64,000 nt of DNA from Metaphire vulgaris (lineage: Eukaryota; Annelida; Clitellata; Crassiclitellata; Megascolecidae): positions 10,624,950 to 10,688,949 of the forward strand of contig CM030852.1 of the NCBI GenBank assembly GCA_018105865.1. Reading direction: 5' to 3'. Position 1 is the first letter of the stretch; every line of letters begins with the position of its first letter. This document shows positions 45,205 to 55,939 of this stretch, one piece after another. The notes under the pieces were generated by a model. That model worked only from the letters and a program-made list of their open reading frames with translations, did not search any database and was not told the origin of the DNA. The position numbers and the translations under genes were made by a program.

Positions 45205-47340
45205 TTGTATCAGTTTATCCATTACTTCCTGTAGCCCTTTTTGATTACTTGCTAGCATGGCCTGATCGTCTGCGAAGCGCAGCGCCTTTAGTAGTACTCC
45301 TCCGACTTTGACTCTCTTATCTGTATTCTCCATCGCCTCTTGTACTAATTCTTCCATGTATATGTTAAACAGCAGCGGTGACAGTGGACATCTCTGCCTT
45401 ACTCCTCTCCCAATCATACACAATTCACTCAGTTCTCCCTCTATTCTCACCTTCACTGTCTGTCCAAGGTATAGGTTTGCTATCAGTCTTCTGTCTCTCC
45501 AATCCACTCCCACCCTTTTCAGTGCTCTCATCAAAATCCTCCAATCTACTCTGTCAAACGCTTTTTCGTAATCCACGAAGCATATATAGATATTTTTTCC
45601 ATTTTGAAGTCTTCTCTCACTTAGCATTCTTAAGCATCCGATTGCATCCCGTGTTCCTTTTCCCTTCCGAAACCCAAACTGATCCTCTCCAAGGAATCCT
45701 ATTGCATCTGTTTTCGCTTGTACTCTTTTTGTAATGACCTTGAGTATTATCTTCGCCGCATGACATAATAGACTGATAGTTCTATTGTCCTCGCATTCCA
45801 TTGCATTTACTTTCTTTTTAATCGGAATCATTATTGATTGTAGAAAATCGTTTGGCCATTCTCCTGTCATATAGATTTGTTGGCAGATTTCGACCAGTTC
45901 GTTCGTTGCATTCTCTCCTAGTATCTTTATTGCTTCTGCTGGTATGTGGTCCCCTCCTTCTGCTTGTTGTTTTTCATCTCTTCTAATGCGTGCAGAATTT
46001 CTACTTTCATCAGTCCTGGTCCTAGCTCTTCGCTTTCAATTTTTTGCTGTTCCTCTATATTGAGTCCCGTTGGTTTGCAGTCTTTCAGGCATAATTATTC
46101 AATATATTCTTTCCATCTCTCTTCCACTTCTCGTTGAGGTGTGAGTGTATTTCCTTGCTTATCTTTGATACCCGACTTGCTCCCTTGCATACCTTCTTTT
46201 TGTCAAATCTTTTACTTCCTTATATACTTGATCATGTTTCCCTTGTCCTTGTAACTTTTCTATTTCTTGACATTTATTCTCCCACCATTTCTCTTTCCCC
46301 TTTTCTGTTGATCTTCGCAGCTGGTTATTTAGTCTCCCATAATATTTTTTTGCATATTCTGTGTTCTGCTTCTTCAATTTTCTTCTCTACTCCATGTCTT
46401 CTATCATTTCATTTGTCACCCATGGCTTTTTAACTTTCCTTCTTTTCTTCCTTCCTACTTCTTGCTCTAGTTCTCTTACTACCACAGATTTTAGTTTTTC
46501 CCATCTTTCTTCTGTTGTCCCTCCTGTGTTTGTTGTCATCACTTGTTTTTCAATCTTCCCCGCAATTTCTGTTGTCTTTTCTTTGATTTTATCTCTATCC
46601 CATTGTATAGTTAATTGTTTTCTCTTGTTTATATATTTCAGTTGTATTCTCACCTTCATTACTACCAAGTTGTGATCTGTGTCTGCATCTGCTCCCGGGT
46701 AAGCTCTCGCATTTTTACACAGTTTCTATATCGTCCATTTACCATAATGTAGTCTATTTGGTATCTTGCTATGTCTCCCGGCATCTTCCATGTATATATT
46801 CTTCTCTTTTCGTTTTTAAACCAAGTGTTTGTTATCATCATGTTTCTTAACTTGCAGAATTCAATTAGCTTTTCTCCTCTTTCATTTCTAACCCCCATCA
46901 CATACCCTTTCACCACATTTCCTTCTCTTTCTTTTCCCACTACTGCATTCCAATCCTCCATTAGAACACAAAAATTTGTAGCTCGTATCCTCTCGATTTT
47001 TTCCTCTAGATATTCATAAATTTCATCCGCTTCTTCTTCATTATGTGTTGTTGTTGGCATATATAGCTGTATAATTGTCAGATTTACCGGCTCCGCTTCT
47101 ATTGTAACTCCGGTGACTTAACTCGTAACTCGTAACTCCGGTGACTTATTATATCAAGGGGGGGTACCACGAGAGGAGGTACTGCGGTGAGCTTTCGTAC
47201 GAGAGGCTATTCCAACCGAGAGGTCTTCTACTCGTCAGAGCTGCCTCTCCTTTCGCCCCCGTAAGGGCTAGTTGGTGATCGATTTGTCCTCGGTCTCTAG
47301 GACCTCTTCATCGATACTTGGACGCATCGCACGATAACTC
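45205..47340 (-). pseudogene. Second RTE-like LINE, truncated and internally deleted
   Basis: Minus-strand frames: 45870-45202 has EDQFGFRKGKGTRDAIGCLR, YICFVDYEKAFDRVDWRILM, IGRGVRQRCPLSPLLFNIYM and LRFADDQAMLASN (YADD changed to FADD). 46668-46159 holds the linker between the two enzymes. 47060-46662 is endonuclease: CVLMEDWNAVVG (the usual GDWN has become EDWN), GEKLIEFCKLRNMMITNTWF, YQIDYIMVNGRYRN. The endonuclease N-terminus is missing at 47100 and the RT thumb is missing at 45205. 47161-47340 looks like the 5' leader (CTCCTTTCGCCCC resembles CTCCTTCGCCCC at 42686). A relative of, but different from, the element at 39-42 kb. Confidence 0.85.
47104..47159 (+). repeat. Filler DNA copied from the propeller exon of copy A
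   Basis: 47130-47159 is identical over 30 bp to 48972-49001 in the last exon of copy A (it begins TCGTAACTCCGGTGACTTAT). 47104-47120 repeats 17 bp of the same stretch. It lies exactly where the LINE endonuclease lost its N-terminus. Confidence 0.85.
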
Positions 47341-47748
47341 CCCCCAAGGACGCATCGCACGATTACCCCCTCCCAATTCTATCATATTGAACAATAATAG
47401 TAACTGAACATTAATGTTTTAAATAAAAATTAATAACGCTTTCGTTTTGTGATTTTTTGCTACCTTTATCAGTTCGTAATCTTAACTTAGTAGCCAGTTA
47501 CTAGAGTACTGCGACTGTGACCGTGAAATGCCCGAGTCAATTGTGCGAACGACTATATTCTGTGGATGGCGACATTGCTAGCAAGCAGCGGACTTCCTTG
47601 ATGTCAAGTTGCCAACAAATAACAATAAATTAGAATGCGTATAAAGTCAGATTTTTAATTCTTGCCTAATTTCAAATTTGATTAGTAGTTGTGAATCATG
47701 GAGGGCAATGAAACTCTAATGAAAATTTTGAATTATTTTTCACAACAG

Positions 47749-48111
47749 AAGCAATGAAAGTGCGCATCCGTAACGGAAAAGCATCGAGAACAAGAGAATT
47801 CGAGAAAGATTTGATCGAAAGATCTCAACGAATGCAAACGGAAAATACGGTGATAATTAATGACCTGTTATATTCCTCTGATGAAAAAGGATCGAATGAT
47901 GTCTGCATACTTCACGCAAAGCAGAATAAAGGAATTGAGTTATGGTTTTGGTGCAAAACAGAATCCTCTTTGAATCAAATGAAAAGTTTAAGCGACAAAG
48001 ATCTTCGAAAAATAATTCGACGAATATATAAGCGATTGATTCCGGAACATGGTACATCTCTCGAACCTCAACTCATCGATATGGACTATACCTTCACCAA
48101 TAATACATTTG
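47749..48111 (+). CDS. Gene copy A, exon coding a conserved domain of unknown fold
   Basis: Acceptor ttcacaacag; phase 1 in and out; 363 bp. It reads EAMKVRIRNGKASRTREFEK, then IINDLLYSSDEKGSND, CILHAKQNKGIELWFWCKTE, SSLNQMKSLSDKDLRKIIRR and IYKRLIP. The core HAKQNKGIELWFWCKTESSL is identical in copy B. The alternation suggests an alpha helix, a beta strand with GIELWFWC and then a helix with L.....D..L..I. I do not recognise the domain; the beta strand followed by an L..L...DL helix recalls small alpha-beta domains that sit next to death-fold domains in invertebrate immune receptors, but this is only a hint. The donor is GTCGGT, while copy B has the consensus GTAAGT, so splicing of copy A may be weakened. 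Confidence 0.8.
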
Positions 48112-48316
48112 GTCGGTATGACTTTAAATGATAATGATGAATTTATTAGGCCTAATGACGACGACAATAATGAATCTTTCTATAATATGATGAAATTGAT
48201 CAGTGCAGGGAGAGATTAGTCATAGTTACTAACATGCGAATGTCTACGTGACAGTAGTGGTGTAACGTTGACTAGTTTAAAATTTCACTACAATTTGCTT
48301 GTTGATTCTCTTGCAG

Positions 48317-49224
48317 CTGAAAGGCGACTCTTTGTCCGAAATGAAAAAGATCATGACTATATAACTGGTTTTCAATTTTTTCGAAATTTTGAATTTTCAC
48401 AATGCGTTACGTCCCTTGCAGACAAAATATACGTTGCTCAGCTGAGAGAAATATTGGTTTACAAGAATAAGTACCCGTATCAGTCTCTGAAGACTATTGT
48501 ATTAGGCCGTATAGGTTTCCCTATTTCGATTGCATCATGCAACATAAACAAATGTCTCTACATATCAGCGAATGTTAAAATCTACAAACTTGAACCAGCG
48601 TTTGGCGACAGAATGTCTACATGGCTTGACGATACTGGTCTATGTCATATATCGGTAACCAGTAGAGGCGATATACTTGTTATTCAAATCGGAGGTGCAG
48701 ATAATAAGTTGCGAAAGTTTACTCACGAAGGAACAGTTACACGTACCATTTCAGTAGCGCATCGCTTCAATCAGGCACGAAAAATTCAAGAAATAATGCC
48801 AGATATAGTGGTGCTGAATTATGCACGCGATTGCATTGCGATAATGCGTCTGGATGATAATGGAACTATACTTCGCAATTTTGAATCCCGGCAGGAGATC
48901 TACGACCTATCCTCTTTCCGCTTTGGTGACCTGTTGATTGGAGTTTCTAGATATGAAAATGTTGCCATGCGTCGTAACTCCGGTGACTTATTATATCAAG
49001 GAGCTCAGAATTTCCATGATTTTGTATTTCCAAATTATGACAATGGAACTGTGCAGTTGCATCACTGGCCCTTTGAATCGAATGTTGCGCGAGATCTTTT
49101 AACGACAGATGAGAAAATATACTGCATTCATTTCGCTGCTGATCAGAAACAGTTATATGTTCTCTGTCATAAGAAACTACACATTTATCACTTCAATTAC
49201 GAGGATGAAGATTGCGATCCTTGA
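48317..49224 (+). CDS. Gene copy A, NHL-like beta-propeller exon and stop
   Basis: Acceptor gattctcttgcag; phase 1 in; 908 bp to a TGA. It begins AERRLFVRNEKDHDYITGFQ. Repeated blade-like phrases follow: CVTSLADKIYVAQLREILVY, SIASCNINKCLYISA, HISVTSRGDILVIQIGG, LRKFTHEGTVTRTISV, IMRLDDNGTILRNFES, FRFGDLLIGVS and YCIHFAADQKQLYVLC. The pattern of a hydrophobic strand, a G or N turn and a second strand at about 40-45-residue spacing, with LSVTxxGxxLV and LxxFTxxGT, fits NHL/TRIM-type six-bladed propellers. Such a propeller would be the recognition part of the protein. Exons b, d, e, f and g of copy A add up to 1815 bp, exactly 605 codons with the stop and no internal stop, which supports the model. 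Confidence 0.85.
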
Positions 49225-49377
49225 GGTCGTCTCTAATTTATCGTTAAGAGCTATTTACTCTCTAAAATGCGTAGGCATCGTTATGTATTTACTATGTTTG
49301 TAGCTGAGTTTCAAAGAATTACACAGAAATTTCTTTGGTAGGTCTATTGGTATTTTATAAAATTGCACAGTACAACT

Positions 49378-49422
<45 letters not shown>

Positions 49423-49479
49423 AGTAGTGCTAGTGTGCTGTATGTTGTAGGCCTACAGTGTATATATGATCCAAAGCAT

Positions 49480-50560
49480 CATCATCATAATTGCTCTCTG
49501 CCAACTCATCAGTGGCAATAGCAAGTCAGAAACATTTCCAAAGCTTTTTGTCCGATGTTAGTTTTCTTCCTTCTGCAATTGTCAGTTGTTTTTCTTTCAG
49601 ATATTCTTTTAGGCCTATGTTGTCTACCCATTTTTCTGGGCTTGCCTCTTCCTCTTTTACCTTCCTTGTAGGCCTACGCGTAGAGTGCCTTTTGGGAAGT
49701 CTCGAGTCTTCCTGTTTACATGTCCATACTTTTAAAGCGTATTTTCCTGATTTTGTCCATGATGATTATTTTTTAGCCCAATCCACTGCGGTAGATCTTT
49801 ATTGCTAAGTTTTTGAAGTCTACTAGCTCCAAAAATTCTTCGTATGCAGTTCATTTCTGCAACAAGCTTAACATGTTTTCATATTCTCCTTTTGTCACCC
49901 AGGCATCAGATCCATAGAGTATTTGTGTAGGGATGTAACCAAGACAGTAAGTGGCAAGACCGAGACCAAGACCAAGACACTAACCATCAAGACCAAGGCC
50001 AATACATTAGGTATCAAGACCAAGACCAAGACACTAGGGCTCAAGACCAAGACAGTAATTTTAAACATCAAGAAACAGACAAAACAGGATTCACAATTTT
50101 TTGTCAACATCAGCCAAAAAATTACGAAATTTTGGCATAGATATATCTATACAAACATATTATATTATTTATTATTCACGAAGGGTTCCAGCAGTGACAA
50201 TCTCGTATAGGCCTTGCCCCATAATTCGGAAGACATCTACTACAGAAAACATTATTATTAACAGTGGAAAAAACCCACTGTCTCGGTCTTGAATCGCAAG
50301 ACCAAGACAGTAATGACGAGACCAAGGCCAAGACCGAGACACTGGCCAGCAAGCCCAAGACCAAGACCAAGACATTGAAAATACTGTCTCGAGACTGTCT
50401 CGAGGCGAGACAGTGTATCGAGACGTCACATCACTGTATTTGTGGAATGACAGTGATGTTGGAGATTTGGATTTGGTGTTTATTTTAATTTCTTCCGAGT
50501 TCCAGATGCGTTTCAGTCTTCCAATTGTTTGTAGTCCTTTTGCAATTTTGTTTGTTTGAT
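49480..50560 (-). pseudogene. LINE C-terminal end, split by a hAT element
   Basis: The minus strand of 49490-49700 reads RGKPRKMG and VDNIGLKEYLKEKQLTIAEG then RKLTSDKKLWKCF in adjoining frames, typical of LINE C-termini, and starts on the plus strand with CATCATCATCAT (the tail). 49840-49928 joins 50437-50560 once the hAT element is removed (CCATAGA, TATTTGTG, GAATGACAGTG). Same family as 14990-15095. Confidence 0.7.
49929..50436. mobile_element. hAT-type element carrying an AAGACCAAGACA minisatellite
   Basis: Ends TAGGGATGTAACC and GTCACATCACTG, flanked by a perfect 8-bp duplication TATTTGTG (49921-49928 and 50437-50444). Subterminal regions are made of AAGACCAAGACA-type 6- and 12-bp repeats on both sides (49940-50060, 50290-50380). 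Confidence 0.9.
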
Positions 50561-50759
50561 GTCTTCTTGGTGGCTTCTATTGTTTCACACATTTTGTGTC
50601 CATCACTAGTGGGTCACAACCCTAGTTGCAGTAGGTAGGCCTACAGAAAGAAAGTTCTAACAAATGGTCACGGTCCAAGAAAATAGTTTTGTTTTTTTAA
50701 ATGAAGCCTTTTTTCAAATTGCATGCTGTTTTGTGGACAACATTTAGGTGAACAGGAAT

Positions 50760-51030
50760 TGTGGTCTTTTGTAAGGCAGCCATCCGACTGACTATACTAT
50801 GCAAGAAACCAAGCTGTGTTTTGTCTTTTAGAAAATATTAAGTGTCCTACAGACAGTCTAAAATCAGACGCCGATCACCAGAGCTGTTGATACAGTACAC
50901 CTTCTATAGTTATTTACATTAAGTGGCATACACATTTATACAATCTTAGCATCACTGACATTCATTTGGATATATATGAACCATGGAACCTGGAAGAAAT
51001 ACAGCGTAAACTATGGTATATGGGGTCATT
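50760..51030 (+). pseudogene. Relic of a third copy: upstream block and first exon
   Basis: 50760-50895 matches 52547-52680 just upstream of copy B's start: TGGTCTTTT, AACTATACTATxCAxxAAACC, AAGCTGTGTTTT-TCTTTTAGAAA, AATCAGACGCCGATCACCA, AGCTGTTGAT. 50985-51030 then has ATGGAACCTGGAAG and ACAGCGTAAACT, aligning with ATGAGCTCGAAGG and ACGCCGTAAACT of copy B, but the frame runs into a stop. So it is a decayed first exon with its promoter-proximal DNA. Its orientation is the same as copies A and B. Confidence 0.65.
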
Positions 51031-51151
51031 GTTTTCTATGGCCCACAATTTCTCCCCATTAGTGGAGTATATAGTGGCAAGTCAAATTCGAATTTCCATG
51101 AATGGATTGCACACCGATTGTTAAATGATACGAACAGAGTTATACTTTAAA

Positions 51152-51519
51152 CTAGAAAGATGCTCGCTTCGCTCGCAGTGCAGGATAATACTAAAACCAA
51201 ATCATTGAATTCATGCTGCTGAACAACGTTTCAATGATGTATATACGCCACTTAGCCAAGTTCTGACCTCTGACGCTGCAACGTACGCTTCGTCAAACGC
51301 TTCGCGTGGCCGTTCGCTTCGCGTGGCCGTTCGCTTCGCGAAGCCTAAGGTTCCAGAACGACCAATCAGAACGCTAACCCAACCAACCAATCAGAACGCT
51401 TGAAGGTAACGAATGAGAACGTCACACAGTCAACCAATCAGAACGCTCACACAGCCAACCAATGAGAACGCTTGAAGGTAACAGAGAGACATACAGAGAA
51501 AGGATCTTAATATTATATA
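51152..51519 (-). mobile_element. Non-autonomous Helitron
   Basis: On the minus strand it starts TATATAATATTAAGATCC (TC changed to TA) and ends CTGCGAGCGAAGCGAGCATC then TTTCTAG, followed by T, the Helitron end-type. It is a relative of 62170-62651, sharing both ends and the TTGTTCAGCATGAATTCAAT region. Inside are four tandem CCAATCAGAACGCT-like repeats. Confidence 0.82.
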
Positions 51520-52724
51520 TATGATTCTAATGCATTACCCTGGCTATCAAGGACAGGTACGCCGTATTAATTAATCAGCATTAATTAACTAGCATTTCCT
51601 CCATAGTCTGTCTTGCTGTTTCCCTCAGACGGATATCATCTCTGGAATGACCTGGTCTTTTTCTAACGGATTTGAAGTGCCATCGAATGATACCGTCGGG
51701 TATTAGAAATGGTGCTATAGCAATGCATAATTATTATTAATCATGAGGTAGCGAATTAAATAGGAATGTTTTAGAAAGAACAGCATGAAGATTCTGGAGT
51801 TAAATGAAAGAAACAGCTGGAACGACGTATGCCTATCATACTTATTTCATCGGTGCATTGTAGACCATTGCCTGCTTGGATATTGAACCCTGCCGATAGA
51901 TATTTCAAGAAAATCTACGCGCCCAAGAATAAATAGCTACTACTGTAGGCTCGTTGAGTCTCTAAATAAATCCATGAGAATTTGCTAGCTTGCTTACTTA
52001 CTTGGTTGAACACAAAGTAGAATTTTGTAAACTGGAAGCGATAACACTGCAACGACACAGGTATGTTTTGAAAGACGTTAGATTGGTTCCGCTTTCATTT
52101 TCAACCTTAGTAGATAAATATCGCTTTAAACGACATTCTTCCACTGAGATATGTTGTCCGAATGACTTTGGCCTATGCAAAAAGAGGCGCTATATTACCT
52201 TTAATTACGACGCCAGAACGGTAACACTACATTGTGTCAATAGAGTTGGTGGTTGGCAACTATTTTTAGCGTTTCTAGTCATGGATTTTTGGAGGTGCCT
52301 ATTTTTGGCGTTTTAGTGTACTGAAGTAGGCCTAGGCTAATGTAAGTAGGTAAGTAAAATCTCGTTACTTTCTCTAGCGCTTTCAAAAGCAGCACCGAAG
52401 TAGCTCCTTATCCCTAGGCGCTAATGGTTCAACAACCGTTGTAAAGATTTTAGCGGTAAAACCGTGGGAAGCCACCTGAAGTTCCTGAACCCTTTCCAGA
52501 CGGTTTATATCAGAAATACTTATACCGTTGGAAAGGTCTCGACGAGAATAGTGGTCTTTTCAAAGGCGGAGATGCTGTTAACTATACTATACAGCAAACC
52601 AAGCTGTGTTTTATCTTTTAGAAAGAATTGAGTGACCTATAGACAGCCTGAAATCAGACGCCGATCACCACAGCTGTTGATCACACACAAGAAGGCATAG
52701 CCATCCACAGCATTCTGCCCTAAG
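51520..52724 (+). other. 5' flank of gene copy B
   Basis: It contains the block duplicated from copy A (51930-52170), a LINE tail (52340-52440, TCTCTAGCGCTTTC) and, at 52547-52724, the conserved upstream block shared with the relic at 50760. The last block directly precedes the start codon and is the best candidate for promoter or 5' untranslated sequence. Confidence 0.55.
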
Positions 52725-52799
52725 ATGAGCTCGAAGGAAAAACGCCGTAAACTGGAAATTCAACAGGATCAAGAAAATCTTCTCATGGATGACGATCAT
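52725..52799 (+). CDS. Gene copy B, N-terminal exon with start codon
   Basis: ATG at 52725 opens MSSKEKRRKLEIQQDQENLL then MDDDH and ends in phase 0 at GTGAGT. The start was chosen because homology with copy A and with the relic at 50985 begins at this codon and the upstream block changes character. The peptide is charged and has no signal sequence, which fits a cytoplasmic protein. Confidence 0.75.
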
Positions 52800-55700
52800 G
52801 TGAGTAGGTCTATAGATAGACCCAGTGGCGGAGCCAAGGGGGGAGATCATGTAAGTATACAGTAGATAGGCCCTACCATTAAGCCTTTACATCTTTAGCA
52901 CCTAGACTGATTGCAGAGGACTGTGGGGCGAAAATTGACAAAGTGTTAGATACTGATATGCTACATGAGAGGATGAGAACTGAAGAGACAATTTTAAAAC
53001 TAGGCTTTTAATATCGGCCCAGTGGCGGATTTTCCACGGTATAAATGGTGTATTTGTACCGGGCCCACCAGCATAAGGAAACCTAGGGACCCACATTTTC
53101 TATTAACAGTATTTTATAACTACATTTTATGATTTATTTGTCAAAAAATTTTTCAGAAATTCAACCATTTGTCACACAACATGTCCTGGAAAAAGAGAAC
53201 AGGTTATCGCAAATGTTTCCTCTAATTCTTAAGGGTCCGTGTGCGCATAAAATTTTTCTAGAGCAACAATTTTCCACTTGACTAATTTTTGGGCAATTTT
53301 ACTTTTTACGTAATAACTAATTAACTGATTAACTTCACGACCGTAATAAAACCACGCACCATGTGTTAAAAACGGCGATGACCTGTTTTATGCTTATCAG
53401 GCATTTTGCGAACGACGTTAAAAACTTGAAGGCATAAAAATAAGAAAGAAATAATATAGGCCTGCAAGTCAACTTGTGATGGTGGTGAGATTTTTTAAAA
53501 AGATTTAATCATTTAATAAAAATTAAACACCTACGAATTTCAAATATTTTGAGCAATAAAATTTTTTTGAGCGCATGTTTCCCCGTTTTTGGGCGCTTGA
53601 TCTGTAACCTTTAGAAGAAGGTGTAGCGAGACCGCAAAAATGTAAATCCGCCACCGTATAGTAGCCTGGAGCATCGTTACAAATTTTCTCCCGGATCTTT
53701 ACGCACATCTAAGGTTTTGTGTAGTCGAACGTGCTGATTTCAAATATACTGTAATAACAGAATTTTCCCCAGATGACCGTAACACCTCCTTTTAAAGATA
53801 GAAATTACACACAAATGCGTTAATTACAATCTGATTTTTGCATGGCTTTAACGCTTACATACAAGCCAATAAACGTTTCATGACATCAAAATGGAATGTG
53901 AAAACAGTTAAACTTTAAAATATTTCTTGGTACCAAATGATGGGATGATATCACGTGATTTAATTCGTGCTCGAATGTACCCATCCTTTGCCTCTAGTCC
54001 ATATAGGCCTACTGAAGAGGACGCATCGGAAACCATTCTGACTCACCGCTCTGCTCCTTAATTGTGAATGACAAGGAATTAATATAGAAATAGAGTTTTC
54101 CGCAATTTTAACCAATTGTTATCTGATTCGTCAAGGGTGGTTCTGATGTGCAGTCGGATGGTAACAGATCTCGCAGACTCATCGCATTCTTTTTTATGTT
54201 TGGCGGGAAAAACTCGCGTATGTTTTGAGCTGCTGTCATTTCACTTGTTTGACCACTACGTATTGATTGTCTCTCGGTTCACCCTGTCATCCTCCCCGAG
54301 CATTGCCAACAGTACGTTCTCATGGGGGGCCCAATAAGCATTTCGCTTGATGATGGGCCACACCGTTTCTTTCTCAGACTTGGTCAACAGTGCTGTTAGT
54401 TTAATCTGCTGCAATAAATGGTTCGACCCATCAGTGAAATTAGCTTGACACTTGGTCTTAAACCACATAGGACCATAAATGAACACGACGAACCTTGCCT
54501 GGCTACAAAGGGCATCACTTGGCTCCTCAGTCGCTATATACAAGCGACAAATCCTATTAGCATGCAGTAGTCAGCCACCTGGCCATCGACATATTTCCTG
54601 GTTTTTCTCGCATAAGGCTTTCTTCAACGTTACCGCTTCTAATCGCAGCCATTATTCTGTAGAGATAGGCTTGATCACAATTCAGTTCATCTAGGTCTAT
54701 TTCCAGTGGAGGAATGTGCTTCGGTGATACATTTAAATCCTAATCTGGCCAGTGGTAGCATTTCGCACGTTGGCAAGGCTATACGAATCGGCCCTTTCCA
54801 TTGCGCCGGCCCTTCAGTCGAACCAATCATTGCCTTGCACAAATGACGGAAATGGAATTCATTTAAGTGAAAATAGCAGACGATCCATTGCAATGGAATA
54901 CCCATTTTGCATTCAAGTTAACGTATTACTCAGCTCTTATTCCCTGTATTGACAACTGTACTTACTATCAACACCTGCTTCACGTATTTTGTCTGCAATT
55001 CCCATTCCCTCCATCGATGTGTAAATCTTTTCTACAATGGCTGCACCTGTTCCGCGCTGTACCGTAAAATGTTTCAGTTATGACGTTCCGAGTTGTCCGT
55101 CTAGAACATAATGGTCTTCCACCTGCTCTTTCCCATACCATTTGCCAGAGAGCTTTCCTCTTATCCGAGAGTCAGGTCTTTACGACCATCAAAGAACAAA
55201 CCCTTTATCTCCTGCTCTTCTGCATACCTGTATTTTCTTGGGTCTAACCGGAGTTTCTGTCGTGCTCGCCTGACTTTGTTATGATCTACAACAAAAGTCT
55301 TGTCATCAGAATCAACCAATCCGTAGTCAAACAGCGTTGCAGTACTGATAGCTGCAGCAGCCCTGTTGGATATGCCGTACCTATCTGATTCCCGCGCAAT
55401 AGTGGGAATAGGAATCATATTTCATTTTTCAGACACGCTATAAGTCACCTTTTTTCTGATCTAGGGGATATATTTTCTTTCTTTTGGAGAAACCTTCACA
55501 TGCTTTCCGCATCTGCACATAACGAGGTCGTCACACTGGCAATCAGCAACATCGAACAACAGCTTCTGACTGTCCAAAATCTCCTTAGACTTTACTGCAC
55601 TTTTACCATTTTTTATAGCGCCTAAAGGGATGTATCAGGATAGTCGGATAAAATTTCTGGATCCATTTTTGCAGTAAGGGTACTATGTTGTACAAAACCT

Positions 55701-55939
55701 GTAATGTGCGTCTGGATCACTGACGACGCCCCAGGCTACTGTATAGGCCCTGCGAATATTTCGCGATACTTGCCACATACTGTGTCTTCATCTCTTAAGA
55801 TGAGTTCTATGTTTTCTTTGACTAGAAGAGCTCTAAATCTAACGGAGAGCACATTTACCACAAGTTTAATTGAACCTCCTTCATTGATAATCAAAACAGT
55901 AAATATTTATCATGAAGCATTTGTGTAATTTTTGCACAG
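52800..55939 (+). other. Intron of gene copy B
   Basis: 52925-52990 matches the copy-A intron (36085-36175). 53020-53656 may be a hAT element (CAGTGGCGGATTTT and AAATCCGCCACCG) containing the dispersed repeat also seen at 0.96-1.5 kb, but flanks do not match well. 54000-55800 has no recognised feature; its frames look random. Confidence 0.5.

Larger units (their letters stand above)
45161..47748 (+). other. Intron of gene copy A, filled by a LINE
   Basis: Mostly the LINE at 45205-47340, with a templated-looking scar at 47104-47159. The rest (47341-47748) is AT-rich and without features. Confidence 0.6.
49225..50759. other. 3' flank of copy A with repeats
   Basis: (TA)n at 49381-49420, then a LINE 3' end (49480-50560) interrupted by a hAT element. 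No polyadenylation signal was assigned. Confidence 0.5.

Noticed and set aside
45202..47060. Host gene with FADDQ and IDYIM motifs
   Set aside because: The motifs are LINE reverse transcriptase and endonuclease; frames are broken and the endonuclease N-terminus is missing.
52010..52316. Coding exon reading VLKDVRLVPLSFSTLVDK in front of copy B
   Set aside because: The matching block of copy A has a one-base indel and changes do not favour silent sites, so duplicated non-coding sequence is more likely.
53020..53656. hAT element with CAGTGGCGGATTT ends
   Set aside because: The ends fit but flanking bases (tatcggcc and tatagtag) match poorly, so I did not list it as an element.
54116..55418. 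Several frames of 70-95 codons inside the copy-B intron
   Set aside because: Overlapping frames on both strands, no domain, no splice context and no counterpart in copy A.
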